Position numbers and translations under genes: made by a program. Of a stretch of 64,000 nt of DNA, positions 1 to 13,653 are shown one piece after another. The first letter of the stretch is position 1. Each line of letters starts with the position of its first letter. The stretch comes from Ooceraea biroi (taxonomy: Eukaryota > Arthropoda > Insecta > Hymenoptera > Formicidae). The DNA lies in assembly GCF_003672135.1 (NCBI RefSeq), contig NC_039507.1, positions 14,376,278-14,440,277 on the forward strand, given 5' to 3'. Under the pieces are notes generated by a model that did not search any database, had not been told where the DNA came from, and was given only the letters and a program-made list of their open reading frames with translations.

Positions 1-521
1 GAAAAATGCTATCTGCCTGATTAAATGGCTTATGTCCGTTTATTAATACTATTTTCATAGTCAAATGCCATTTTTCTAAGCAAATAGCATTTGCTTAAAC
101 GCTTTTTAGGAAAATAGACAAATGCCCTTTGCAAACCCCTCCCCTTGCACCCCTCCCTGCAAAAAGCTAACCTAACTTAACTCAACCTGTTACTCCTCCT
201 TTTCGTAGATAGCTAAAAATTCGTGCAAAATCATTAAACTCCTTTTGTTAATAGCTTTTTAATAAACAACGAGCGACGGCTAAAATCTTTTAAATCTGAA
301 ATAGGTTTGGGTTAGGTTATATTTTTCAGAAGTAGAACCCCCCCCCGTAGAGGAGGCGGAACATACGTATCCACGCATACATTTTGCAAGATGAAGCATT
401 TGTTTATTTTCCTAAAAAAACGTTCAGGCAAATATTTTCCTAGGCAAATAGCACTTAGACACAAAAAACGGACACAAGCCATTTGACCAGGCAGATAGCA
501 TTTGTCTAGTCAAAAGCTATT
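1..521. repeat. Foldback repeat with a partial GGTAA-family core (left end cut by window)
   Basis: The first 125 bases recur in inverted, diverged form at about 394-515 (blocks such as GGCAAATAGCA and the GCATTTGTCTA end). The loop holds part of the dispersed GGTAA-family core at about 210-290 (AACAACGAGCGACGGCTAAA) and short TTAGG-like pieces. The left end lies at the window edge, so the target duplication cannot be read. Confidence 0.55.
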
Positions 522-1170
522 TTCCTGCAATAACTATTCGCCTACGATATCGAAACCGTGTTTTTAGAGTACCGTATTATGAGAGGAATTGAATATATTT
601 ACGTGTACGTTCGCTGACTAAGATATAATCAACGAACAAAGATCGTGCTTGCTAAAGATTCACTATATTGCTTCTTTGTGTAGCCTATATTTTTATTAGA
701 CATATTATATTACTTTTAATAAATTGTTTTAACGTAATAGAAAAAAATAATTTTATTCCATCATCCGCATTAAATAATATTTGTAGAGTACAAACTACAT
801 ACGTGCTGTATTACATGTCACTTATTTTTATTTATATTTTGACATATCTGAAATTCATAAAAATGTGCTTTACTTTTCTTGTTAGCAATGTTTGTACTGC
901 TTGCGGTGTCTACGGTATTCTTATTTGCTACATAAGGAATTATTCTAATAAAGATTGTTTTCACGAACACACTATGGCATTTTCTTACGCGCATGCACCA
1001 GTGAGAGAGGGGTAGGAGTCATGCACGCAACACGTAAGTGCTATTCGCAATCCTGTCGCGAATCGATCGCGCAAGGTCCGTTCGCAACCCAAGTGAGACC
1101 TAGTAATGCATAACAATCCATAACCCGCACGGTTTCCATTTTATCAGTGAAGTAAGAAATAAATATCAAA
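522..1170. other. Upstream region of the tetraspanin gene
   Basis: About 650 bp without a recognisable coding exon. An open frame at 668-1015 has no domain and hydrophobic AT-driven composition. The tetraspanin 5' UTR and possibly its promoter should lie here, but I see no convincing TATA/initiator pair and cannot place the transcription start. Confidence 0.4.
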
Positions 1171-1248
1171 ATGAGCAAACGTCTAGAAACTGTGGCCACA
1201 ATGACTTGTATGAAGACCTTACTGATGCTCTTCAATTTTATCTTTTGG
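1171..1248 (+). CDS. Tetraspanin exon 1
   Basis: 26 codons from ATG to TGG, followed directly by a strong GTAAGT donor at 1249. It encodes the cytoplasmic N-terminus and the start of TM1. A second in-frame ATG lies 30 bases downstream at 1201; the upstream one is preferred because its extra ten residues match the length of related tetraspanin N-termini. Confidence 0.88.
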
Positions 1249-4200
1249 GTAAGTCAGATTTCTTAATTTTAACATGGCGTGCATAACCATTACGAATCTT
1301 GTTAAACACCCTGGATTGTGTGTATCTAACGTTGCGTAATTGACCGTTATGTTACGCTTATAACATCAAATAGTGATTAAACGTGGTTTTGTAAAATGGA
1401 ACGTATAATAATTTTATGACAGATTTCTATTTAAAATTTCTTAGTTGCAATAGTTTCAAATAGCTGGAGAATAAAGTGCGCTAGTATAGACGATTTAAAT
1501 ATGATATCCATTTAAATAATAGAATTTTAAAAGATGCTGGCGTTATCAAAATATTAAAACATTTTGAATATTTAAAAATATTATAGTTATCATCAAATAT
1601 ATTTTCTATGATTTGATTAAGTGAGTTTTGAGAATTGTAATATTATACTTATAATTTTTTATATTTTTATTGTATATATTTAAGCGATTTATTTTAAGAC
1701 TGTTTACAACATGTATACACTTGTCCTCCGATTTATACGGTACTTTTTATTCACTGTTTTATTTTTACGCGATCAATACTTTCTAAATTTATACGGTTTT
1801 AGTTTATACTATGTTAATTTACATGATAAAATCATTACATATGGATGAGCACAAATTTCTTATTTGATTGTTTTTCTCATTATTCGTTTGTTTTTATTGA
1901 TATCTGTGAAAATAATCAAATATTGGTCTAATTTCCACCGAGTGCATTAATCTGGTTTTATTCTGAACGGAAATGTAGCAACCAATTTCCATCGGAAGTG
2001 AGATAGGAGCGAATTTAATTTTCCTTTCAAAGTTACCAACTTTTATACTACCATATATGACATAACTTTTTGTTGTGTTAAATTACACAGTTTTAATATC
2101 ATTATAAAAGTACTTTCAAAATTTATTTAATGATATAAACATGGAAATTAATTAACAATTATTATAAACTATGTATTGTAAATAATTAACTAATATATTG
2201 TGACAATCATTTGCTATGTGAAACATTTTGACAAACTATGCTAAATTTACAAATTAACAATAATAGTTTAATTAAATAATTAAACGTTTTGTTTCAGAAT
2301 AAATTGTGCTTTTATTATCTATTCTTGTAAATTATTGTAAATTCGATTAAATTGCATTTAAATGGAAAATTTGAAATTGATATTTATTCTTACCATTTCT
2401 ATCGACTTCAATTAATTCCTAAACTATTGCTACCATTGACATAAGAATATATGGATGGAGATTGATATAAGAATATATGGACATACTACGAACTTAGGCA
2501 AAGGGGGTACTGATATAATAAGCAAGGAGAGATTATTGGCAAATCGGGCGATTTTGTCTGTTCTCAATATTGTTCGAGTTCAGCATGCTGATTAACTTTT
2601 TAATGACAATATTGTTATCATTATGTGTCGTTGCGCAGCAACATTATATCAAAGAGAAACATTATGCATTTCCGTTCAGAATAAAACCAGATTAATGCGC
2701 TCGATGGAAATTAGACCAATATTTAATTATTATTTCCACAGAAATCCATAAAAACATAAGAATAATGAGAAAAATAATCAAATAAGAAATTTGCTCATCC
2801 ATATGTAATGATTTTATCACGTAAATTATATCATGTAGCAGTCAAGGCATAAGTGTAATGTATAAAAGCTTTTTCACCTATGTAGTTATAATTTTCATGT
2901 ATTATGTATCATCCATTCATGTATTTAGTAACAATAATATGTACAATATATTTCATGCACATTTCAATAACTTATTTTTTAATTACGAGTAAATTATGCA
3001 TTATGCCTTTATAAGAGTGTGTGCTTTAGTTAGATGTCATTGGCGAAACCGAACATATCCGAAAATCCATCGAAATTACACGACATGCCAATACTCTCCC
3101 CTTCCTGATAAATTCAGCTTCTCTTTATAAAAGGTTCCGTCCAAAGTTTCCATATATTCTTATATCAATGACTGATCTAATTCTATGAAGGAAATAAATT
3201 GAAATAACAGCATACTAAATGCAAGGCCATTTTCCACCGATTTCAATTCTCGATTTCTTTTCACTCCGAATGTGAAACCAAACTGACTCGACTTCGCCCC
3301 GGTCTCCTTTATAGCTAATGCATTACAAAAGGAGCTTTTATATATAAACTAGAATTAAAATGTTAATAATTGTGTGTGTATTGTGTATATAGTTTATATT
3401 TTGTCATAACAAAATATAAAATAATTAACATCTTCTATTTATTTGTTGACCAAACTGGCAATACAATTAAATATCAATTAACAACACGACGTTTCGATTA
3501 TTCTTTTTTAGTTCTCATCAAGTGTGAAAGTGCATCGGAAAACACTTTCTGAAAGTAATATATGAATGTCTTAATGGCTACAAAAAAGTTTTTAACAAAG
3601 GAGAAAAAATTAGGAATTGTATTACGGACAGAAAGTGACCAGCATTATAAAAATTACAATAAAGAATTACTAAGAAGCACAGAGCAAACACAAAGAGTCG
3701 CAATCATCCTCTAGCAAAGCTGACAAGTGCTATGAGTTGTTCAAAATAACTGTTGACAGGTCAAAGCGAACAGATGTTATGTGTTTTTTAAATTAGCTAA
3801 TAAAGCTTTTCCTTATATTCTCACTTAGAATTTTAATATAAGGAATTTTAAAAAAGTTTTTGTATTGGCGGAGATAGTTCTTGAGTATTTAGAGGTGCAT
3901 TGTGTTAGGATACTTGATTTTAATTTGCCGAGTTTTTACAGATACGTTGATGATATTTTCTTTATTTTGCTTAATGACAGAATCCAAGACGTTCTCAATG
4001 TTTTTAATAACCCTAGAATAAATTAATATCACCCTAGAATAAAAGTTACATGTGAAATTGAAAATAACAACTCGATACACTTTCTAGACACCACTGTTAT
4101 TGGAGACAATAAAACATTGATAACTTATAAAAATTGGTACAGAAAACCTTTTAACATTTTCGGGACGGTATATAAATTATTTTTCTAACCATTTTGACAA

Positions 4201-7200
4201 ATATAAAATTAGTGTGTTTAATGAACGTAACAGAATGCAGAACTCTTATAAAAGAAATAACTGAATTTACGAATGAAAAGAGTTAGGATGTATAAAATAA
4301 AGTTTATACTTGAATATGAATAAAAATAACCAATTCGGATTTTCAACTGGAAGTTTACATTAATTATAGTAAAAATTATTATTTGAAGACGTGGATTAAC
4401 AGTTTAGGTTTTGATAAATTACATGGAACATAAAATTGAGGATAAAACACTTATTAATTAATTAAAGAACTACGTTGAACATACAATAACTTAAAATAAA
4501 TGAAAAGTTGAATCTTACGTAAACTATTACTGGGTGAATTTTTGCGGAGTAAGGCTAATATTTCATGTGTCGTACGACAAGCTTTGTCGGACGTATTAAG
4601 TGGCTATCATATAGAGAATTTTTAGGGATCCTAAAACTTCTCTATCTAATAGCCACTTAATACGTCCGACAAAGCTTGTCGTACGACACATGAAATATTA
4701 GCCTAATGTAATGGTTATATCAATAGATGAATACACTGACTTTTATGTATGTGAATGAGAAGTTGTCTTAAAAGAAAACGATCGAATTATCTGAAAACCT
4801 TCTGGAATGTCCGGATCAGTTCTGTAGGCTAGAATATTTGCCAGAGCCTGATAGAACGAGAGTACTTCTGTGATCCTTGGACGAGAACCTGCTTTTCAGA
4901 ATCCTCTGAACTCGTAACAAATTATGAGAGTTAACTTCGTTAAGACTTTGTCGTAATCAAGTGACGCGGTAGCGTCGCGACGCCAAGTACAATAAAAAAA
5001 TAAATAGCCGCATGAGAAATAGCCGCTTGATACAGCACTGACGCGACAACGTCGAGGCGCTACCAAATAGCTTATCCGGGGTTTACATCATTTGACAGGT
5101 CACATATACTTGTGATTAAAATATCTCAGGAATTAAAGCCGTAATAAAAAATCTAACGGCACTTTTATAAGATAATATGGGTGCACGCTTTCGAACGCGA
5201 TCAATTCGAATAAAATTGGTGCAGGCAATCCTGAGATATTGCAATCGTTATGTTAAAACTGTGATGTTCCGGTTTTCATTTCCATGGAATTCAGACCACT
5301 CACGTACGTATGCTCGAACAAACACATGTAAAGCGATTTTGTCCCTCAAGGTGCGTTCACACATACACGTTTTAATTTCTTAACGAGCGAGCGAGCGAGA
5401 GAAAGAAAGCGAAAGAAAGAGAGTGAGAGACAGCGAGAGAAAGAGACAGAGATTATAAGTAGGACTATACTAGGCGTACTATAAATATAATACTTTGCTG
5501 TAGTGTTATAAATTATTTAATTTCAATATTAGTTAGTGAGAAAGGGATTGACTGCACCAATACCACCAACTTCACTGCATAATGTCGAGCGCTACCACAT
5601 TCATTGCATAAAATTATAAAACTCGTAAAAATGATTTATTTGAAAGTAAAGTTATATTGTTAAAGTTATAATAAAAAATATTGTAAATCACATAGAAAAA
5701 TTTTGTTAGCAAAACAGAAAAAAGTATAAAATATATAAAAATAATTTACATTATATAAAAATCAAAAGATTATTCTTAATAAAACTTATTACAAATTGCA
5801 TCGGAACGATGTGTTAGCATACAAAATAATTGATAATAAAACATATAAAAAGAAATTATGTAATACTAATTATATGTTCAAAAGAATGTAAAACTAAAAT
5901 ATAGTCAAATTTTAAAAATTTACAAAAAAGAGTGAGATCCCTAAAAACCCTTTTTAAAAAAAGGAAAAATATATACGCCAAGTACATAAAAACTCCCAAC
6001 TTGTCAAAACTCAAAACTAAATATGAAATCAATAATTAACTAGCTAAGTATCTAGAAGCAGTTTGAGTATTTTACCCAAACGTTTTCCATGCATACTCTC
6101 TTATCGCATGACGACATTGAAGTACTTGGCGTGTCCGGATCGCAGTGGTCGTGTATTCTTGTAAATTTGTACAATATCTTGATTTGTATTGTATCTTGTA
6201 TCTTCATGATTTTCAATAATGACTCGCAACTGATTTTGTGTCTCTTATAGATAGGACAGGACGTTTTAATGTGATTCGGGCACGCCAAGTACTTCAATGT
6301 CGTCATGCGATAAGAGAGTATGTATGGAAAACGTTTGGTAAAATACTCACTGCTTCTAGATACTTGGCTAGTTAGTTATTGATTTCATATTTAGTTTTGA
6401 GTTTTGACAAGTTGGGAGATTTTATGTACTTGGCGTATATATTTTTTCTTTTTTTAAAAATAGAGTGAATATTTCCTCTCTGTATTCGAGATAAACAACA
6501 GATCACCAGAGAATGCGTGTTTCACGAAATTTTAAGGACTCGTAACCAACCAAATAAACTCGGAAAAAAACAAAGAAAACAAACCCAGATAACTTGATAT
6601 ACGTCTTTCTAACAAAAAAGAAGTGCAATGAGCGTCGCTCATTGGCACCGCCTCATGGATCTCATCGTCTCGACATTTTGAAATACTTGTTAAAATACTT
6701 GTTTTTTAAACAAGTGTTGGTAAAAGTTTAATTGACCGAGCTATATTATTATCAGACTCTCGTTTTCATGTGTCTAATATTGAAACTGTTCGAACGATTT
6801 TAATTAACAATTGTTATTCTACGAATTTTATCAACAAACACATTAAGAAAAGACTGAAGGAGACTAAGTATAGTGACGCTTTGTTTAATAATACTGACAC
6901 TGAAAATAATACCTGTTAGCAGTTATTTTGAACAACTCATAGCACTTGTCAGCTTTGCTAAAGTTTGGTGCCAAATCTTTGTGTTTGCTCTGTGCTTCTT
7001 AGTAATTCTTTATTATAATTTTTATGATGCTGGTCGCTTTCTGTCCGTAATATTATACAATTTCTAATTTTTCTCCTTTGTTAAAAACTTTTTCGTAGCC
7101 ATTAAGACATTCATATATTACTTTCAGAAAGTGACTTCTGACGCACCTTCACACTTGATAAGGAAAAAAGAATGATTGAAACATCGTGTTGCTGATTGAT

Positions 7201-10200
7201 ATGTATTGCCAGTTTGATCAACAAATAAACAGAAGTTGTTAATGTATTTACTGGCAAATCAAAGAAGTTGTTGAAAAATATAAAATAATTATCATATTTC
7301 ATATTTTATCAATATAATGTCAACAATTTAAATTTTTCAATGCTAATAACTTAAAAACGCGACAAGTTAAGGCAAAATAATTAACAATATACTTTAAATA
7401 TTTAGTGGAGTATTTGCTAAAATCTGGAGAATTTTGAAAATCTCTAATGACAAACCTAGTAATTTTTTGAAAATATTAGTTTTAAATTTTACAGTCAAAA
7501 CTAAATGTTCTGACATCAATTTTCTTTTATGTGATTTCTCATTTGATGTTTTTATGCTAAGTTAAGTGTATATAAAATCATTAGTTTAATAATTATAAAT
7601 TATTTAATTCTAATTAAAATGTAATATTGAAATAAACCTGTAACTTAATTTTTACTAATCTTCAATATTCTTTATTATAATTAATTAATACTATTTATCT
7701 GGTTGAGAGATTTCCAACAATAAGATATATCATTTGCTAATTTAATTATTTTGTAATTTAAATTGTTATTTCTTTGTAATAAACAAAAAGTAAAAAATTA
7801 AGCCAGCAATGTATATATGTAATAAATGCAATCAATATACCTTTATATTTTACCTTTATATTTGGACGTAGAGGTCAATAATTTTAAAAAACGTGACTGG
7901 CAGTACTCTGGCTTTCATATCTTCATATATTGTAAAAAAATAAGATATTTCGCACTACAAAATGTGTGAAATCACAACAAAATTATCTTTTTTAAAAAAG
8001 GTACAAAAAGTGCCAAATATACGTGCCCGAAGAATACGTTCAAAAAAAACTCTACAAAACTAATGATATCAAAAACTTACGCCCACTATGAAAATGGGTA
8101 TTTATGCAAACCAGAAAATCTATTACTTTATTATTACTATTTGGTCGATATTCATAGTCGATTCTTATTTAAGACTGTCTTAAGTACAATCATAAGATGT
8201 TTGAAACCAATCACACAGCCGTATTAGAATCTTAAGACATTAATACTTTCAAAAAAATGTTTTAGACAAAAGTTTTATGGCTTCGAGGGGGAAAGATGAA
8301 GATATTATAAATTTAATTTTAGATGGCGCCACTTTAGAGATTTCATCATGGCGGCCATTTTTTAAATGGAAGTCGATTTTTTTCACTAAATAAAAATTGT
8401 AGCTGACAACAAGATGAATACAACGGTTTTTTTTTAAATTGGATAATTTTTCATTGAGTTACAGTGTTTTAAAGTTTATAATTTAAATAAAAAGCTTCCA
8501 CGCCCATAAGTACAGTGTGCGTATTTTCTCACTCCAAACCGCTCTCCACCTCTTTGTGTGTGTATTCGGAGTATCCCGTATTCGAAGTTCAAGTACTCGG
8601 AATACATGTACTCTAAAATTTTGTATTTTTCGATACCGATTTACTCACGTGAGAAATAATACCCAAGTACGAGATACTCCGAGTACATTTCGATACCGAC
8701 TCATTTCGAGTCGATCGTCTATCCTTGAAATAATACCCTTTATCGAAATTCACAAGGAAATTTATTTGTTACTACTTGGGAATCAATTGATTACGAGAAT
8801 CTTTTTCATTGTTGATCATGTTAGAGGATAATTTCTCGTAATGATAAATCTCGATAGACGGAGATATCGATAGATTAATCGATAGCTAATCGATGCGAGC
8901 GATGGTGCTGATGCGGGCACATCTTCTTAATAAAGCCAGTACACGCGTTCGTGCTCTACCTCTGTCGAGTTCCGGCTTCCGTACAGTACAGCTCTGTAGA
9001 GTAGAGACTGAGTTTCTTTTCTCTTAATTATTTCTCTTAATTATTTCTCATTGTATGAACTTCTTTGGTTACTTATTACTTGTTAAAATAAACTCTGTGT
9101 GTTAAAACCAAAGTGCTCCGATTTCTCCGGTTACCTCGCCCTTTCCGCTCCAACAGATCAGTATCATACTTCATTATTTAGGGGCTTATGTCCACTGACA
9201 ACACTCATGGCTGATTATACTCCTTCGGAGATTATTGATATTCTCCTCGTTCTCGGAGAATGTCAACAAAATTATCATTCGCAGCTTCGCGAATTTATCA
9301 GAATCGTTATCCCGAAAGAGAACACCCAAATTATTCCGTAATTCGGAACCTTGAACGAAGAGCTCGCCAAGGCTATTTGAAGCGCCAAAGAGAACATCGT
9401 GAGTATGCGTGTATAATGAAGACGATGTACGTGTGCTTGTTATCTTGGCAACTATTCATCTTAATCCTCATACAAGTAGTCGGGTTATGGCTAGAGAAAT
9501 TGGTATACCGAAAACAACGATCTTGAGAATTTTGAAGAATGTGAAATACCGTCCTTACCATATCACGTTAACACATGCTCTTAGTCCACAGGATATGCAA
9601 TTGCGTGTACAATTTTGTCTTTGGGCACAACAGATGATCAGAACTGACCCGAATTTCTTCTATTATGTTATGTTCTCTGATGAATCGACGTTCAAAAATA
9701 ACGATGAATTGAATAGACATAATTGTCACTACTGGTCGAATGTTAACCCTATTTGGCATAGACAAGTAGATAATCAACATCGGTGGAGTATAAATGTTTG
9801 GTGTGGGATTATAAATGGTTACTTGATTGGTCCTTATTTCTTCAATGGAAATATCACTAGAGAAATTTTTCTGGAACTTCTCAGAGATCATTTACCACAA
9901 CTACTTGAAGATGTTGATTTGAATACACGACAGAGAATGTGGATACAACTGGATGGGGCGCCACCTCCTTATGCGATAATAGTAAGAGATTATCTAGATC
10001 ACGGTCTTATATACAGGTCTGGAAACTTCAGAGGTGGAGATGGATCATTTTGTGTGTCACTTTTTATTTCTTTAGTAGCCACTAGAGGCGTTGCGATCGA
10101 TGTTCGCAGGGTGACGAGGGACGTCAGAGGCCGGGGGAATATCTGTCTTTATTCCACTCGCAGTCTTCACAAAACAATATGATAAATTAATAACGCTTTA

Positions 10201-13200
10201 AATAATTTAAGACTATAAATGAATTAGTGAAATATGTATATGAAATAAAATTGAGTTTTTATTCTCAAAATTAAGTGTGAATAAAAACGAATCCTTCCGT
10301 GATGGAAAAAAATGTAATGAAATTTGTTGAAATGTATTTGAAACTCTCTGTTAATTGACCTCGATTCATTAACATTTCATCATAAATTTTTATATTTTAT
10401 TATAAATTTTCGTATTTTATTATAAATTTTATATCTAATATTCCAAAAGTTTGAAAATTTATGATGAAATGATAATGAACCGGGATCAATTGATAGAGAT
10501 TTTCAAATACATTTTAGCAAAATTTTATTATATTTTTTCCATCAGGATTTTATGTTTAAATCTGTCCTTTATCTTTTTATTTTATTTTTGCGGGTAATAG
10601 CTTTTTCCCACTTTTTCCAAGTAACAATCTCTTTCGGCACTTGAAATAAAGAACGTTTCTGCTCGGTTCTACTGTCGGTCTTGCAATTCGGTACCGCACA
10701 CCATTTCGTCATTTCAATAAACGTTTCGATAACTTTTGTAGTCAATAACCGTTTTTCAATAAGAGTCATGAACACACGTGGGTTCTTATCTCCGGTTTTT
10801 CAGGTTATATTTATCTGCGGACATCGATAACAGCGACGAGTAGTGGTTATGCTAGAAACTAAATGTGCTTCAAAAAGCGGCCATACTCCCACCACTGAAA
10901 TTAGAGGTAGTTTCCAGACCTGTATGTAAGACCGTGATCTAGATCAGGAGTACAATGATAGGTAGATTGGTCGACGTGGACCCGTCGCATGGCCCCCACG
11001 ATCTCCAGATATGACTCCACCCGACTTCTTTTTATGGGGGTATATAAAAAATGTCGTCTATGAGTGTGCGCCTACAACTAGAGAAAATATGATAGAAAGA
11101 ATTCGAGTAGCTTGCAGGAACATACCGCGCGCTGTCTTACTCAAAATGGTCAGACATTTCTAAGATAGGTTGGCGTTACGTATTCGAGCCAACGGAGATA
11201 ATTTCGAACAGTTCCTTCGATAGAAAGGTAAATTTGTGAAAGGGGATGTGACTTCCGTTAATGAAGCACCCCGAATCGTGAGAGGCAAGGGGACTCACGT
11301 AAATCAAGCACCTCAAAGGGATGAAAGCCCCACCACGTCCACGTCGTTCATCCTGGGTAATGCTAAGCACGGAGAAACGCGTCTTAATCGGTCTGGAATT
11401 GGTGGACCGTCAAACATAATAAGTCTAGATAATGGATACAAACGCACGCACGCACGCACGTACGCACTCACACAAAGAAGTGGAGGGCGGTTTGGAGTCA
11501 GAAAATACGCACACTGTACTTATGGGCGTGGAAGCTTTTTAAATTATAAACTTTAAAACACTGTAACTCAATGAAAAATTATCCAATTTCAAAAAACAAA
11601 AAACCGTTGTATTCATCTCATCAGTTACAATTTTTATTTAGTGGAAAAATCGACTTCCATTTTAAAAAATGGCCGCCATGATGAAATCTCTAAAGTGGCA
11701 CCATCTAAAATTAAATTGATAATATCTTCATCTTTCCCCTTCGAAGCCATAAAACTTTTGTCTGCAACATTTTTTTGAAAAACTTCTTTTCGAGATATTC
11801 GCGTGGATTGATTAAAATAGTCCACCCTGTATAATAATTTTCCTTCAGTGATATTTAATTTTATTGAATATATTAAATATGTTGACATAATGAATAATGA
11901 TGAAAGTCACATATCTAAGTTTCAGAAAAAATTTAATTCTTTTTGTTTAGATCGTTTTAGGATCTAACAGTGGCGACCTGAAATTTGTTTTTATATTACC
12001 TCCTATTAATATTTTAATAAAACTTTAATAAAAAGTTAACTGTAAATATGTACAATAAAATGTATTAATACTTTAATTTAAAAAATGAATAATAACAATT
12101 TTCACAAGATATGAATTTTCTTTTTGTATATATTTTTGTATTATCTAGACTCGATTTACGCAGTTTTCTACCAATTAAAAAAACGACATCGAACATATTT
12201 TCTATAATACGTAAAATAAAGGGATATATACACATATATGCGCACACACGACACGCACTCCATGTTCTCCCACATCTATCCTTTAATTTATGCGAAAGAT
12301 ATGTTCTACGTCGTTTTTTTACTCGGTATAAATGATTACATAAATCGAGTCTACATAATATAAATATATTACTATATTACTGCATGAATAATTATCATGT
12401 TTTTACCTTGTCATTTTTATATTTATATCTTTTAAACAAAAACTCTTATATTATTTTGTACCTCCAAATGTTATATTTGCATATCATCTGCCGTGTGATA
12501 CATTTCAACAGGAAAGATATAAAATTTCTTTGTAAATTTGTTAAGGGTGTTTTTTCCAAGTTTATAAAATACAATATACATAATTGTCATTAATAATTAC
12601 ACTTGTCTTACGATTACTTTGAAATAAATTCAATTAATTTTAATAGTTAATTTTTTATTTGATAAATGGTTTTAATATTGTTATTTTGTATAGGGATCTG
12701 GTATGTTGATGCTATGTATCGGTATATGGATGCGCCTACAACTGCGAGATTACATGAACATGGGTGTACAGGATAGCGGAACAGCTCTGTTAGCACTTGC
12801 AAGCTTAGGTGCTGTGTTAGCACTTGCTGCAACGCTCGCCTGTTGCTGCACTGCACGTGGTCATCCAGCTCTATTATATCTGGTAAATATAAAATTTACT
12901 TTAAGTATTTTATAATTTAGAACAAGGCAAAGGAAGGAAAGAAAGAGTTCATTTGCATCGTTGTTTATTAGTTAATTAACAAAAGCAAATTCATCGTGAA
13001 ACTATATTGTAATAGCGAAATTACAAGAAATTATATTTTAAATAATATATTTAGAAGTGTAAATAATCAAAATAATGCTAAAGAAGAAAAGAAGTTTTAA
13101 TTGTACAAAGTTATAGCTTTTATAATACTGTTACAATTTTATGTAGAGGAAAGATGCCAAAACCGGCATACCATTTTGTCTTTGGAGGTTATCTCTTAAC

Positions 13201-13621
13201 TTAAAGCATGAAATAAAAGCAGTATATATATATATATATATATGTATATACAGGGTGTCCCATTTAAAAAACGCACCTCGATAATTCTTCAACGAAGCAT
13301 TTTCAGCAAAAATGTTTCAGATAAAAGTTGTATGGTTCGAAGAGGGATATGAGACGGCGTCATTGGTTTGACCTTGAGTGAACGTGCCAACGTCATATGG
13401 AGTTCAACTTTGTTTTTTTAAACAGAACCCCATACTTTTTATTATAGATTCTGATTCTCCGTCGAAAAGTAAGTAACTATTGTCTGAAACATTTTTTTAA
13501 AAACGCTCTCCTTATCCCGAAAACTCAGGTTCAACCTTTGGCGGACCAAAGATAATATTCGCTTTATAACAGACACAAAAGTTTTGTTTTATTATTTTAC
13601 TGTGTACCATCAGTATGTTCA

Positions 13622-13653
<32 letters not shown>

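Larger units (their letters stand above)
3435..7230 (+). mobile_element. Penelope-like retroelement remnant with terminal inverted repeats, interrupted
   Basis: Two fragments of one reverse transcriptase (3868-4190 and 6725-6918) are flanked by inverted repeats of about 330 bp (about 3440-3780 and 6910-7225). The pieces between 4270 and 6700 are later insertions: a Tourist-like MITE, a GA-tailed repeat and a foldback. The inverted repeats contain a GAAACGTCGTG-type motif preceded on the minus strand by TTGATGAG, resembling a decayed hammerhead ribozyme core as known from Penelope-like elements. The copy is dead. It sits in the sense orientation in tetraspanin intron 1. Confidence 0.72.
9207..11223 (+). 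pseudogene. DD41D-type Tc1/mariner transposase, broken
   Basis: Starts at ATG 9207 (MADYTPSEIIDILLVLGEC), shifts frame near 9280, continues through RNRYPEREHPN-like and helix-turn-helix sequence (GIPKTTILRILKN), then the first catalytic Asp in MFSDESTF and the second in QLDGAPPPYA. The 937-bp insertion follows. The frame resumes with IGRRGPVAWPPRSPDMTPPD and FFLWGYIKNVVYE. If the insert and one duplicated target are left out, 41 residues separate the second and third Asp, the spacing of the DD41D group. A Trp before IGRR is now TAG, and a TAA follows near 11161. Inactive. Cleavage-and-paste transposition of its own element was its original role. Confidence 0.8.
8243..11829 (+). mobile_element. 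Tc1/mariner relative with long inverted repeats (DD41D type), interrupted
   Basis: Inverted repeats of about 320 bp lie at 8243-8560 and 11475-11829 (for example AAGCTTCCACGCCCATAAGT and its complement). The right end finishes CCACCCTG followed by TA, the terminus shared by several elements here; the left terminus is lost. A broken transposase lies between (9207-11223). A P-like element (10000-10936) is inserted in the transposase with an 8-bp duplication. Confidence 0.78.

Noticed and set aside
668..1015. 115-aa open frame before the tetraspanin
   Set aside because: Phe/Ile/Tyr-rich composition expected of AT-rich DNA, no motif, and it stops before exon 1. More likely promoter or 5' UTR sequence.
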